The notes under the pieces: generated by a model | The model's database searches: none | What the model was told of the DNA's origin: nothing | What the model saw: only the letters and a program-made list of their open reading frames with translations | Program-made: the position numbers and the translations under genes | Assembly (NCBI GenBank): GCA_030615605.1 | Contig: JAUWYY010000010.1 | Coordinates: forward strand, 1-64,000 | Origin: a bacterium | Lineage (GTDB): Bacteria > Armatimonadota > Zipacnadia > Zipacnadales > Zipacnadaceae | DNA length: 64,000 bases | Direction: 5' to 3' | Part shown: piece by piece, positions 1 to 7,586 of the stretch | Numbering within the stretch: the stretch's first letter is position 1 | Layout of the letters: every line of letters begins with the position of its first letter

Positions 1-82
1 GGTCAGGCTAGGAGACCTGTGCTCAAATGACAGCGATACGGTGGGAGCGGCTCAGCAGAGACTCGTAGAGCAGAGTGTTGTG

Positions 83-976
83 ATGAATGAGGTGCAGAAA
101 GATCACTCAGGCTACAGTTTTCCGTTTCTCGTCTATACACAGTGCTTTGACTTCTGCGAAAAGGTCAAGCATCGTAGCCTCGAAGTGGACAGCGCTATTC
201 TGCGCCGGGACATGTGTGATTCACTACGGCGAAGGCACATGGCACTGTCTCACGCGATACTCCCGCACATAATTGAACAGCTCTACAACAGATTTCGGGA
301 GCCAATTGTCGCCAAGAATCTGGGGTCTGGCGTTGGGCTGGACACTATCAATGCTGTCAACCACACAGGGCAGATGGTCGGCACGGTGTGGCACTATGAC
401 GTGAATGAAGAGGCAGTTGAACTGGGCAAGGCCATTTGTGACTATCTGGTAGAGCGGGAGGAAATAGGTAAAGGTGTGCTGCAGTATGTGGCGGAAAATA
501 TGCTGAACAGTTCCCAACCTGCACACTTGATTGTGCAAATTGGCATCATATGCGGGCTAACAGACGACGCTACCCGGATTCTGTTGACGCAAGCCCACAA
601 ACAGCTCCACGAGGGCGGCACGCTTGTAGTGTCATCGTCCAATCACAATATGAGGTCGCGAGATGCGCTCTGCAGTTTCTTGATGCAACACATCGGCAGT
701 CGCGAAAGCCCCTTACAAGGATGGGGTCTCAACTTCAGAGAAAAGACACGGATGCGCCAACTGTTGGAAGGTGCAGGCTTTGCAGATGTAGAAGTCTATC
801 ACGATGGACAATACCCTGGGCAGGACGAAATGGGTGCGGACAGACTATATGGCGTTGACCCGTTGCCCGCCACGGTTTGTGGGTACGACATTGTAAGCAG
901 CCCAATGCTGCCGGAGATGACAACATTGTCGGAAAACGCCGGGTACAACTGGATAGCCGTTGGCCAGAAAGTATGA
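83..976 (+). CDS. Class I SAM-dependent methyltransferase, substrate unknown
   Basis: A 298-residue protein with a Rossmann-type methyltransferase core. The glycine-rich SAM motif NLGSGVG lies near residue 80, followed by an acidic strand end (YDVNEEAVELG) and a late motif HEGGTLVVSSS near residue 185. An N-terminal helical extension of about 70 residues precedes the core. I chose the ATG at 83; an in-frame GTG at 41 would add 14 residues, but neither start has a strong ribosome site. It precedes the aldehyde oxidoreductase gene by about 145 bases. It looks more AT-rich than the genes after it, so it may have a separate origin. The substrate cannot be told from sequence. Confidence 0.7.
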   Translation: MNEVQKDHSGYSFPFLVYTQCFDFCEKVKHRSLEVDSAILRRDMCDSLRRRHMALSHAILPHIIEQLYNRFREPIVAKNLGSGVGLDTINAVNHTGQMVGTVWHYDVNEEAVELGKAICDYLVEREEIGKGVLQYVAENMLNSSQPAHLIVQIGIICGLTDDATRILLTQAHKQLHEGGTLVVSSSNHNMRSRDALCSFLMQHIGSRESPLQGWGLNFREKTRMRQLLEGAGFADVEVYHDGQYPGQDEMGADRLYGVDPLPATVCGYDIVSSPMLPEMTTLSENAGYNWIAVGQKV

Positions 977-1121
977 CCTGCACGGTCCTGATACTTGGGC
1001 ACGCCCGGGTAATGTGCCGGTGATGCTGGGCGATGGCCCATATAGAAATCTCGGCTTAGAAGGACTATCCAAGCCTGGCAAATTAGGGAGCGGTAACAAT
1101 TCTGGCAAAGGAGGACTTACA

Positions 1122-2852
1122 ATGAGAAAGCTTCTGCGAGTGAACATGGGAGAGCTATCGGTCAAAGAGGAGGCACTACCCTCAGAGAAGGAGCCAACCG
1201 GGGGGCGACACGTGACTTCCTCCATCGTCGCTTCCGAAGTCTCCGCGACGTGTCATCCTCTGTCTGCGCACAACAAGCTGGTTGTGGCTCCCGGGTGGCT
1301 GGCGGGCACGGGCGCGCCGTGCGGCGGCCGACTGTCAGTGGGAGCAAAGAGCCCTCTCACTGGCGGCATCAAGGAGTCCAACGTCGGTGGCAACGCCGGC
1401 ATTGCGTTGTCGCGCCTGGGCATTGCCGGGGTCATTGTGGAGGGCCTTCCGCAGGATGACAATCTTCGGGTTCTGCACGTAACCGCCGACGGCGCCGAAC
1501 TGGTGGTGGACAACGAGTTGAAGGGATTGGGCAATTACGATACCACCGGCAGGTTACGGACTGAATTCGGAGAGAACATCTCCTGCATAACCATTGGCCC
1601 AGCCGGGGAAATGCGCCTTTTAGGAGCAAACATTGCAGTTACTGACGAGGAGGGACGGCCCACCCGGCATGCCGGACGGGGTGGTCTGGGGGCAGTTATG
1701 GGGGCCAAAGGCCTGAAGGCCATCGTGATAGAGAAGGAAGGCGGCCAGCGGCCCGAATCTGCTGATCGCGAGGCCTTTAACAAAGCAGCCAGGCGGTTCC
1801 CTCAATTGCTTAGTGCACACGAGGTCACCGGCACCACACTACCGACCTGGGGTACAAATGCGTTGGCGAAGGTTATTGACGATGCCGGTGCCTACCCCAC
1901 CCGTAACTTTCAGGAAGGACAGTTTGAGCTTACCGATAGCATCAGTGGTGAGACCCAGAGGGAAACCATCCTCGCCCGAGGTGGCAAAGTCGGGCATGCT
2001 TGTCACCATGGCTGCACCATCGCTTGCTCGAGACTGTGGGTGGACGAAAATGGCGAATTTGTCACCAAAGGGCCGGAGTACGAGACGATATGGGCTCATG
2101 GGGCTGATTGCGGCATAGGTGATCTGGATGCGATTGCTCGAATGGACCGGCTGGATGACGAAATCGGCATTGACACCATTGAGATGGGTGCCACCATTGC
2201 TGTGGCTATGGAAGCTGGGCTAATCGAGTTCGGTGATGCCGAGGGGGTCATACGGCTGCTGGAGGAGGTCAGGGACGGCACGCCACTGGGGCGTATTATA
2301 GGCAGTGGGGCCAAAGTTACCGGGCAGGCTTTTGGGGTGCGACGAGTGCCGGTCGTCAAGGGGCAGGCTCTGCCTGCTTACGACCCCCGGGCCGCCAAAG
2401 GCATTGGCGTAACCTACGCAACCTCAACCATGGGCGGGGACCACACCGCGGGCTATGCCATCGCCCAGAACATCCTGGGAGTGGGCGGGAATGTAGACCC
2501 CCTGAAGCCTGACGGGCAAGTGGAGCTCTCGCAGGCACTACAGATCGCCACCACCGCCCTGGATGCGACTGGTCTGTGCCTGTTTGTGGCCTTCTGCATG
2601 CTTGATGTGCCGGAAGCGCTGGATATGGTTTTGGCGATGACTAATGCCCATTTCGGCACGAATGTTGATGCGGACTGGTACACGGAGTTGGGCAAGGAGA
2701 TACTGCGCAAAGAGCGGGACTTCAACACGCGGGCCGGCTTCACGGCAGCCGACGATCGTCTCCCGGATTTCTTCGAGGACGAGCCGCTGTCGCCGCACGG
2801 CACCGTCTTCGACGTCCCGCATGACGAGCTTGACACGGTTTTTGACTTCTGA
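1122..2852 (+). CDS. aor: Tungsten-containing aldehyde:ferredoxin oxidoreductase (AOR family)
   Basis: AOR-family enzymes oxidise aldehydes to carboxylates, or reduce acids, with ferredoxin, using a bis-pyranopterin tungsten centre and one 4Fe-4S cluster in the cytoplasm. The 576-residue product has the family N-terminal signature (GTGAPCGGRLSVGAKSPLTG). Cluster cysteines are at about 294, 298 and 302 (CHHGCTIAC) and 486, the last inside the pterin-binding motif DATGLC. The CX3CX3C spacing differs from the CX2CX3C of Pyrococcus AOR; I recall it in a subset of bacterial homologues. The ATG at 1122 follows GGAGG at ideal spacing, so the longer open frame back to 960 is not used. Cofactor and importer genes follow directly. 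The aldehyde substrate is unknown. Confidence 0.93.
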   Translation: MRKLLRVNMGELSVKEEALPSEKEPTGGRHVTSSIVASEVSATCHPLSAHNKLVVAPGWLAGTGAPCGGRLSVGAKSPLTGGIKESNVGGNAGIALSRLGIAGVIVEGLPQDDNLRVLHVTADGAELVVDNELKGLGNYDTTGRLRTEFGENISCITIGPAGEMRLLGANIAVTDEEGRPTRHAGRGGLGAVMGAKGLKAIVIEKEGGQRPESADREAFNKAARRFPQLLSAHEVTGTTLPTWGTNALAKVIDDAGAYPTRNFQEGQFELTDSISGETQRETILARGGKVGHACHHGCTIACSRLWVDENGEFVTKGPEYETIWAHGADCGIGDLDAIARMDRLDDEIGIDTIEMGATIAVAMEAGLIEFGDAEGVIRLLEEVRDGTPLGRIIGSGAKVTGQAFGVRRVPVVKGQALPAYDPRAAKGIGVTYATSTMGGDHTAGYAIAQNILGVGGNVDPLKPDGQVELSQALQIATTALDATGLCLFVAFCMLDVPEALDMVLAMTNAHFGTNVDADWYTELGKEILRKERDFNTRAGFTAADDRLPDFFEDEPLSPHGTVFDVPHDELDTVFDF

Positions 2853-2987
2853 CGGATTACACACATTCATTCCGAAACAAGATTAGCTCTGCCAGGCGAG
2901 CAGGACGGCGCCTGCGGTTGGCGACCTGATTGAGATTGCCGACTCAGCGATGGGCATCGTGATGACAGGGCACAAGATTTTGGGCCA

Positions 2988-3015
2988 ACCGTTATGCACA
3001 ACTGTGCATAACGGT
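2988..3015. promoter_or_regulatory. ModE-like operator palindrome
   Basis: A perfect inverted repeat with 13-base arms (ACCGTTATGCACA and its complement) around a 2-base centre. The outer half-sites CGTTAT and ATAACG are 12 bases apart, the geometry of the E. coli ModE consensus (CGnTATATA-N6-TATATAACG). It lies 29 bases before the gene at 3045, whose operon contains a ModE-type DNA-binding domain. Autoregulation by molybdate or tungstate status is an inference. A 32-codon open frame overlaps it (ATG near 2950) but has no ribosome site and is unlikely to be a gene. Confidence 0.7.
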
Positions 3016-3044
3016 GCCGACGAAACGGCAACAAAGGGAATCCA

Positions 3045-3341
3045 GTGACAGGTACATTAGGCGTTCCGGAAACCATGCTGGCGGCGCTTGGCGAGTTCGT
3101 GCAGGCCCACGGCATTCTAGTCAATGTAGTCTCGATGGATGACGACTGCACCGTACAGATTGTGGCGGCTGATGAGCGCCGCCGCTGCGGCTTGCGCAGG
3201 CTATATATGGGTGGGTTCATCGCCTGTGAAACTGCCCGCGGCACGGCGGTGAAGCTGGGCATACGGACGAGGCAAATGGGGAAGCTATTAGACTTTCTAA
3301 ACATTAAAGTGCGCAATTGCGGCCTGGGGTGCTTCGAGTGA
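3045..3341 (+). CDS. Small Cys-containing HTH-like protein linked to ModE
   Basis: A 98-residue protein starting at a GTG behind an AAAGGGA ribosome site. Residues 60-90 read like a helix-turn-helix (GTAVKLGIRTRQMGKLLDFL), followed by the C-terminal motif NCGLGCF with two cysteines that could bind metal or form a disulfide. It lies directly downstream of the ModE-like operator, and its stop overlaps the start of the MobB/ModE fusion gene by one base, so the two are translationally coupled. I do not recognise a named family. The context suggests an accessory regulator or metal sensor for the molybdenum/tungsten operon. Confidence 0.7.
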   Translation: MTGTLGVPETMLAALGEFVQAHGILVNVVSMDDDCTVQIVAADERRRCGLRRLYMGGFIACETARGTAVKLGIRTRQMGKLLDFLNIKVRNCGLGCFE

Positions 3342-4141
3342 TGCTGTGGGTGATTTGCGGCGCAGGACGCGGCGTAGGCAAGACTCATATGGCCCAGCGG
3401 TTGTGTGAGGTGCTGCCCAACTCGGTCTATGTCAAGTGCGGCCACGGTCAGCGCCAGCCGGGCAAGCCTGCCAACTTCTTCAACACCGAGGAGGACCTGG
3501 CTGCGTTCATCGAGCAATGCGCCGGGACCTACGAGCACATCGTGGCTGAATCCAATGGGTGGGCGCGGCGTGGCGAGGGTGACATCGTCATCTTTGTAGA
3601 CGGCATCCGTCGCCAGACCGATGTTCGCAGTGATGTTGAGATGCTGCGCTCCCAAGCGCATTTGCGGGTTGGTGCAAGCGCCTCGGTCCGCGACTGGCAG
3701 CGTGTGCTACGGAGTGAACTGCCAGATAGGGGCCTGCGTGAAGCCGTCTGCGAGGTGCTGGCCGAGCAAAAGCGCTACCTCGGCGAATCGGAGCTGGCGG
3801 CCCGTACTAAGGTGTGGCTCGAGGTGGACGGTATGCACGCCTTCGGTTCCGGGCTGGCGCAGCTCCTCGAGGGTGTGGCAAGTACGGGCACTTTGCGCGA
3901 AGCAGCGCGGGCCGCGCATATTAGCTATCGCCACGCGTGGGATATGATTAAGAGAGCCGAGAAGCACCTGGGCAAAGAGCTAATCCTGCCACAGCCGGGA
4001 GGTGTTGGCGGCGGGCGGTCAGCACTCGCGGCTGGTGGGCGGCACCTGCTCGAGGTGTTCCGCCGCCTCAACCGCGACGTAGCTGACTTTGCTAAGGCGC
4101 GGTTTGCGGCCTGCCAGCAGGAGGAATCACCCGATGAATGA
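3341..4141 (+). CDS. MobB-like P-loop protein fused to a ModE DNA-binding domain
   Basis: A 266-residue two-domain protein. The N-terminal part begins ICGAGRGVGKT, a Walker A loop like that of MobB and related cofactor GTPases, and runs to about residue 155. The C-terminal part (about 160-255) matches the ModE winged helix: STGTLREAARAAHISYRHAW, then a basic, glycine-rich wing (PGGVGGGRSAL). The molybdate-binding MOP/TOBE domain of E. coli ModE is absent. The ATG at 3341 overlaps the previous stop, and the 3' end overlaps moeA by 8 bases. It is probably the operon's regulator, with nucleotide or pterin state perhaps sensed by the P-loop part; that role is inferred. Confidence 0.8.
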   Translation: MLWVICGAGRGVGKTHMAQRLCEVLPNSVYVKCGHGQRQPGKPANFFNTEEDLAAFIEQCAGTYEHIVAESNGWARRGEGDIVIFVDGIRRQTDVRSDVEMLRSQAHLRVGASASVRDWQRVLRSELPDRGLREAVCEVLAEQKRYLGESELAARTKVWLEVDGMHAFGSGLAQLLEGVASTGTLREAARAAHISYRHAWDMIKRAEKHLGKELILPQPGGVGGGRSALAAGGRHLLEVFRRLNRDVADFAKARFAACQQEESPDE

Positions 4142-5345
4142 CGCTGCGAAGATGATTGATCTTGACGCGGCTTTGCGCATGGTAGATAACACGCTGGCGG
4201 ACGTCAAACTGCACGGTGAGACGATTCCGGTTCGTGATGCTGTTGGCCGCGTCTTGCTTTCCGATCAGACGTCCCAGGTGGATCTGCCACCGTTTGACAA
4301 ATCCGCCATGGATGGATATGCGGTGCTGGCGGATGACGAGCGCGACGAATACCGCCTGTTGGAGACAGTTGCCGCGGGCGAGGTGGGGACTAAGCGTCTG
4401 GAGCCAGGCGCTACGGTAAAAGTCATGACCGGCGCCGCTGTACCTCCCGGGACTGGACGTGTCATCATCATTGAACACACTGAACAGTATGGAGACACAG
4501 TCAGAGTGCTAGAGCACAGTGGCAGCACTAACATCTGTTGGCAGGGCGAGGATGTACGCCGTGCTGACACGGTTTTGTCCGCCGGTACTATCCTCAGCAC
4601 TGTGGACGTCGCTAACCTGATTGCCTGTGGTCTCACTGAGGTGAAAGTTGCCAGGCAGCCGCGAATGGCCATTATCTCAACGGGTAATGAAATTGTGGAC
4701 TCTCCTGCGCTCCTGGAGCCCGGGAAGATTATGAATGTCAACGCGCCCCTCCTCGCCGGGCTGGCTAAGGAACACAGCCTAGTTGTCGTGAGCGAACAGT
4801 GTGTGCCTGACGACCGGGAGGCGATTGCTCAGGCTCTGCACACGGCCCTGGACCAAGCCGACATAGTGGTAATCTCGGGGGGAGTTTCGGTTGGTGATTT
4901 TGACTTCGTTATTGAGGCACTCGCCGATGCGGGGCTTAAACTCCATTTCTGTCGGGTTGCTGTCAAGCCTGGTAAACCGATGACCTATGCCTCAGCGTCC
5001 GGCAAGGCCGTCTTCGGTCTGCCCGGAAACCCGGTCGCGGTTTACTTGACGTTTCATCTATTTGTACTACGTGCGGTGGCGCTGATGACGGGTGCGGAGC
5101 CCGGGATGCGCGAGTTTACCTTACCGCTGGCCAGTGCTTTCCGGCGGCGCAAGGGCGAGCGAGTCGAATATGTGCCCTGCAAGCTGATCAGGGACGGAGC
5201 CCTAGAACCGATAAAATATCACGGCTCCGCGCACCTGCACGCTCTGACGCAGGCTGATGGCTTCTTTATCGTGCCGCTGGGCGTCACGGAACTTTACACT
5301 GGTGACACCGTCACTTTCATGCTGCTGACCAGGTGCCGTGTATGA
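4134..5345 (+). CDS. moeA: Molybdopterin molybdenumtransferase MoeA
   Basis: MoeA inserts molybdate or tungstate into adenylylated pterin, the last step of metal cofactor assembly. The 403-residue protein is close to the normal length. It has the N-terminal signature (LPPFDKSAMDGYAV near residue 50), the MPT-binding-like domain (ISTGNEIVD near 180; VVISGGVSVGDFDF near 245), the PGKPM and GLPGNPVAVYLTF motifs (about 280-305) and a C-terminal beta barrel. The GGAGG before the ATG at 4134 lies inside the previous gene. It overlaps moaA by 4 bases. With an AOR upstream and a WtpABC-type importer downstream, tungsten may be the metal inserted. Confidence 0.95.
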   Translation: MNDAAKMIDLDAALRMVDNTLADVKLHGETIPVRDAVGRVLLSDQTSQVDLPPFDKSAMDGYAVLADDERDEYRLLETVAAGEVGTKRLEPGATVKVMTGAAVPPGTGRVIIIEHTEQYGDTVRVLEHSGSTNICWQGEDVRRADTVLSAGTILSTVDVANLIACGLTEVKVARQPRMAIISTGNEIVDSPALLEPGKIMNVNAPLLAGLAKEHSLVVVSEQCVPDDREAIAQALHTALDQADIVVISGGVSVGDFDFVIEALADAGLKLHFCRVAVKPGKPMTYASASGKAVFGLPGNPVAVYLTFHLFVLRAVALMTGAEPGMREFTLPLASAFRRRKGERVEYVPCKLIRDGALEPIKYHGSAHLHALTQADGFFIVPLGVTELYTGDTVTFMLLTRCRV

Positions 5346-6142
5346 TTGACCGCTTCGGCCGCACCATCGACTATCTGCGCATGTCGGTGACGGACCGGTG
5401 CAATCTGCGCTGCCAATACTGTATGCCCGAGGGGCTTGCCCGATTGCTTCGACACGAAGAGATTCTGTCGTTCGAGGAGATCGTGGAAGTAGCGCGGACC
5501 GCAGTTGGCATGGGCTTCACCAAGGTCCGGTTGACCGGTGGCGAGCCGCTGGTGCGTCGCGATATTGAGCAGTTAGTGGCAATGCTGGCGAAGATCGAGG
5601 GCATTGAGGACCTGGCCATGAGCACCAATGGTATATTGCTCGACGACTACGCCGCCGTGCTGGCCGCCGCCGGACTGCATCGGGTCAACATTAGCCTGGA
5701 CAGCATGGATCCGGAGCACTACGCACAGATGACCGGCGGTGGCGACCTCCAGCGAGTGCTGGCGGGGATCGAAGCTGCCCGCGAAGCTAGGCTGGTTCCC
5801 ATAAAACTCAACTGTGTGGTCACCGAGTCATCCACCGAACCGGACGCTCTGGCTGTGGCCCGGTTCGCCAGAGATAACGGCTTGGAAGCACGGTTTATTC
5901 ATATGATGGACTTAGCCACGGGCAAATTCTTTGTGGTGGAGGGTGGGGTGGGCGGCGACTGTCCCCGGTGTAACCGGGTGCGCCTGTCCAGCGATGGTAT
6001 GGTCAGACCGTGTCTGTTTTCCAACCTCGCCTTCAGCGTGCGAGAACTGGGAGTTTCCCAGGCTCTGGAGCAGGCCATTTGGGAGAAGCCTGCTGCCGGC
6101 GGGCCCTGTACCCACAACTGGATGCACGGTATCGGAGGATAA
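5342..6142 (+). CDS. moaA: GTP 3',8-cyclase MoaA, short form
   Basis: This radical SAM enzyme makes 3',8-cyclo-GTP, the first step of pyranopterin synthesis. The SAM cluster motif CX3CX2C is at residues 20-27 (CNLRCQYC), and the substrate-side cluster motif CX2CX13C is at 207, 210 and 224. The C-terminal GG needed for catalysis is kept (HGIGG). The protein is 266 residues against about 320-340 usual. The lost part lies between the last barrel strand (ARFIHMMDL) and the second cluster motif, where only about 20 residues remain. The frame is clean, so this is a compact variant rather than damage. The ATG overlaps the moeA stop. Confidence 0.9.
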   Translation: MIDRFGRTIDYLRMSVTDRCNLRCQYCMPEGLARLLRHEEILSFEEIVEVARTAVGMGFTKVRLTGGEPLVRRDIEQLVAMLAKIEGIEDLAMSTNGILLDDYAAVLAAAGLHRVNISLDSMDPEHYAQMTGGGDLQRVLAGIEAAREARLVPIKLNCVVTESSTEPDALAVARFARDNGLEARFIHMMDLATGKFFVVEGGVGGDCPRCNRVRLSSDGMVRPCLFSNLAFSVRELGVSQALEQAIWEKPAAGGPCTHNWMHGIGG

Positions 6143-6143
6143 T

Positions 6144-6605
6144 ATGAACAGTCTATCTCACGTAGACGACCAGGGGCGAGCCAGGATGATTGATGTCGGG
6201 CCCAAGGTTCCTCAGAGACGCCTGGCCCGCGCTACAGGTACCATTAGTATATCCGCGACCACTGCGAATTTGATCGCTGAAAACCATATCAAGAAGGGTG
6301 ATGTACTGACGGTGGCGCAGATTGCGGGCATTCAGGCGGCCAAGCGGACTGCACAGCTTATTCCGCTCTGCCATCCGCTGGTATTGGACAAGATTGACGT
6401 GGAACTGCGGCTGGAGGAGAAGCAGGTCGTCGCCAGCAGTGAAGTGGCCTGCGTCGGCCGCACCGGTGTGGAGATGGAGGCGCTCACAGCAGTCAGCGTC
6501 GCTCTGCTCACAGTCTACGATATGTGTAAAGCCGTGGACAAAGAAATGCGTATTGGCGACATTTTTCTGATGGAGAAGGTAAAGCGCGATGTTGAAGAAT
6601 GCTGA
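6144..6605 (+). CDS. moaC: Cyclic pyranopterin monophosphate synthase MoaC
   Basis: MoaC converts 3',8-cyclo-GTP to cyclic pyranopterin monophosphate. The 153-residue protein is full length and has the family motifs HVDDQGRARMIDVG near the N-terminus, QAAKRTAQLIPLCHPL (residues about 65-80) with the active-site histidine, and TGVEMEALTAVSVALLTVYDM followed by KAVDK near 112-135. The start is the ATG at 6144 after GGAGG, one base after the moaA stop; the longer open frame upstream is only an overlap with moaA. No moaD or moaE is present in the window, so the sulfur-transfer step must be encoded elsewhere. Confidence 0.95.
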   Translation: MNSLSHVDDQGRARMIDVGPKVPQRRLARATGTISISATTANLIAENHIKKGDVLTVAQIAGIQAAKRTAQLIPLCHPLVLDKIDVELRLEEKQVVASSEVACVGRTGVEMEALTAVSVALLTVYDMCKAVDKEMRIGDIFLMEKVKRDVEEC

Positions 6606-7524
6606 AGTCGTTTCCGTAAACATCTCGGCTGAAAAAGGCACGGCCAAACATCCCGTGCCCGAGATTTGTCTGGATGAGCGGGGCATTATCGGCGACGCCC
6701 ACGCCGGTGCCTGGCACCGTCAGGTTAGCCTGCTCAGCCAGGATAGCATTGACCGCTTTGCCGCCGAGAAGGAGATCCAATTATCTCCGGGCGACTTTGG
6801 CGAGAACATTGATCTGTGCGGGATTGATCTGACCACAGTCGCCGTTCTGGACTGTTTCCGGTTTGGCGAGGTAGAACTGGAGGTCACTCAAATTGGCAAA
6901 GAATGCCACGGGGATGCCTGTACGATATACCGACAAGTGGGAACCTGCATTATGCCGACGGAGGGGCTGTTCTGCCGCGTCGTGCAGGGCGGCACTATTC
7001 AGCCCGGCGATCCCGTCGAATACCTGCCGCGGCCGCTGAAGTTTCAGATCATCACGCTGAGCGACCGGGCCTTTGCCGGCGAGTACGCGGACCGTAGCGG
7101 GCCCCAGGTCAGGGAACTGCTGGAAGCATTCCTGGAGGACAAGCGCTGGCATCCACAGATAGAGCAAGCCATTCTGCCCGATGATGCCGAGAGACTACGG
7201 GTCGAGTTAGCCGAGGCCGTGGATGAGGGTGTGGACGTCATCATCACCACGGGGGGCACCGGGGTGGGGCGCAAGGACGTCACCCCCGAGACGGTAGCCG
7301 GCATCTGCGACAAGCTCATCCCCGGCATAATGGAGGCGATACGCATCAAATTCGGTGCCCAGAATCCCAATGCCCTGCTGACTCGAGGCGTGGCCGGAGT
7401 TTGCGGCCAGACTTTAATATATACGCTCCCGGGCAGCGTTAGGGCAGTCGAGGAGTATATGGGGCAAATCCTGCTTACTATGGAGCACCTTATCCTAATG
7501 TTGCACGGATTGGACATACATTGA
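6589..7524 (+). CDS. MOSC domain fused to MogA/MoaB-type adenylyltransferase
   Basis: A 311-residue fusion. Residues 1-145 form a MOSC domain, a fold linked to sulfur or cofactor handling, with KECHGDACTIYRQVGTCIMP supplying several cysteines. Residues about 149-311 form a MogA/MoaB domain (FQIITLSDRAFAGEYADRSG; the nucleotide/pterin loop TTGGTGVGRKDVTPE near 235; LPGSVRAVEE near 285), which adenylylates the pterin before metal insertion by MoeA. The ATG lies 17 bases inside moaC, so expression is coupled. The fusion links cofactor activation with a possible sulfur-transfer or carrier module. Confidence 0.9.
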   Translation: MLKNAEVVSVNISAEKGTAKHPVPEICLDERGIIGDAHAGAWHRQVSLLSQDSIDRFAAEKEIQLSPGDFGENIDLCGIDLTTVAVLDCFRFGEVELEVTQIGKECHGDACTIYRQVGTCIMPTEGLFCRVVQGGTIQPGDPVEYLPRPLKFQIITLSDRAFAGEYADRSGPQVRELLEAFLEDKRWHPQIEQAILPDDAERLRVELAEAVDEGVDVIITTGGTGVGRKDVTPETVAGICDKLIPGIMEAIRIKFGAQNPNALLTRGVAGVCGQTLIYTLPGSVRAVEEYMGQILLTMEHLILMLHGLDIH

Positions 7525-7586
7525 TTGCAGAAGGGAAACTGTATCTGACAATAATTCTGTAAACTCGGAAGCACTCGTGCCGGAAT

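Noticed and set aside
960-1121. N-terminal extension of the AOR open frame
   Set aside because: The ATG at 1122 has an ideal GGAGG, the extension overlaps the methyltransferase gene end, and it is not similar to AOR.
2867-3661. A 264-codon minus-strand open frame across the ModE-like region
   Set aside because: It overlaps two real plus-strand genes and an operator, has no family feature, and its composition is shadow-like.
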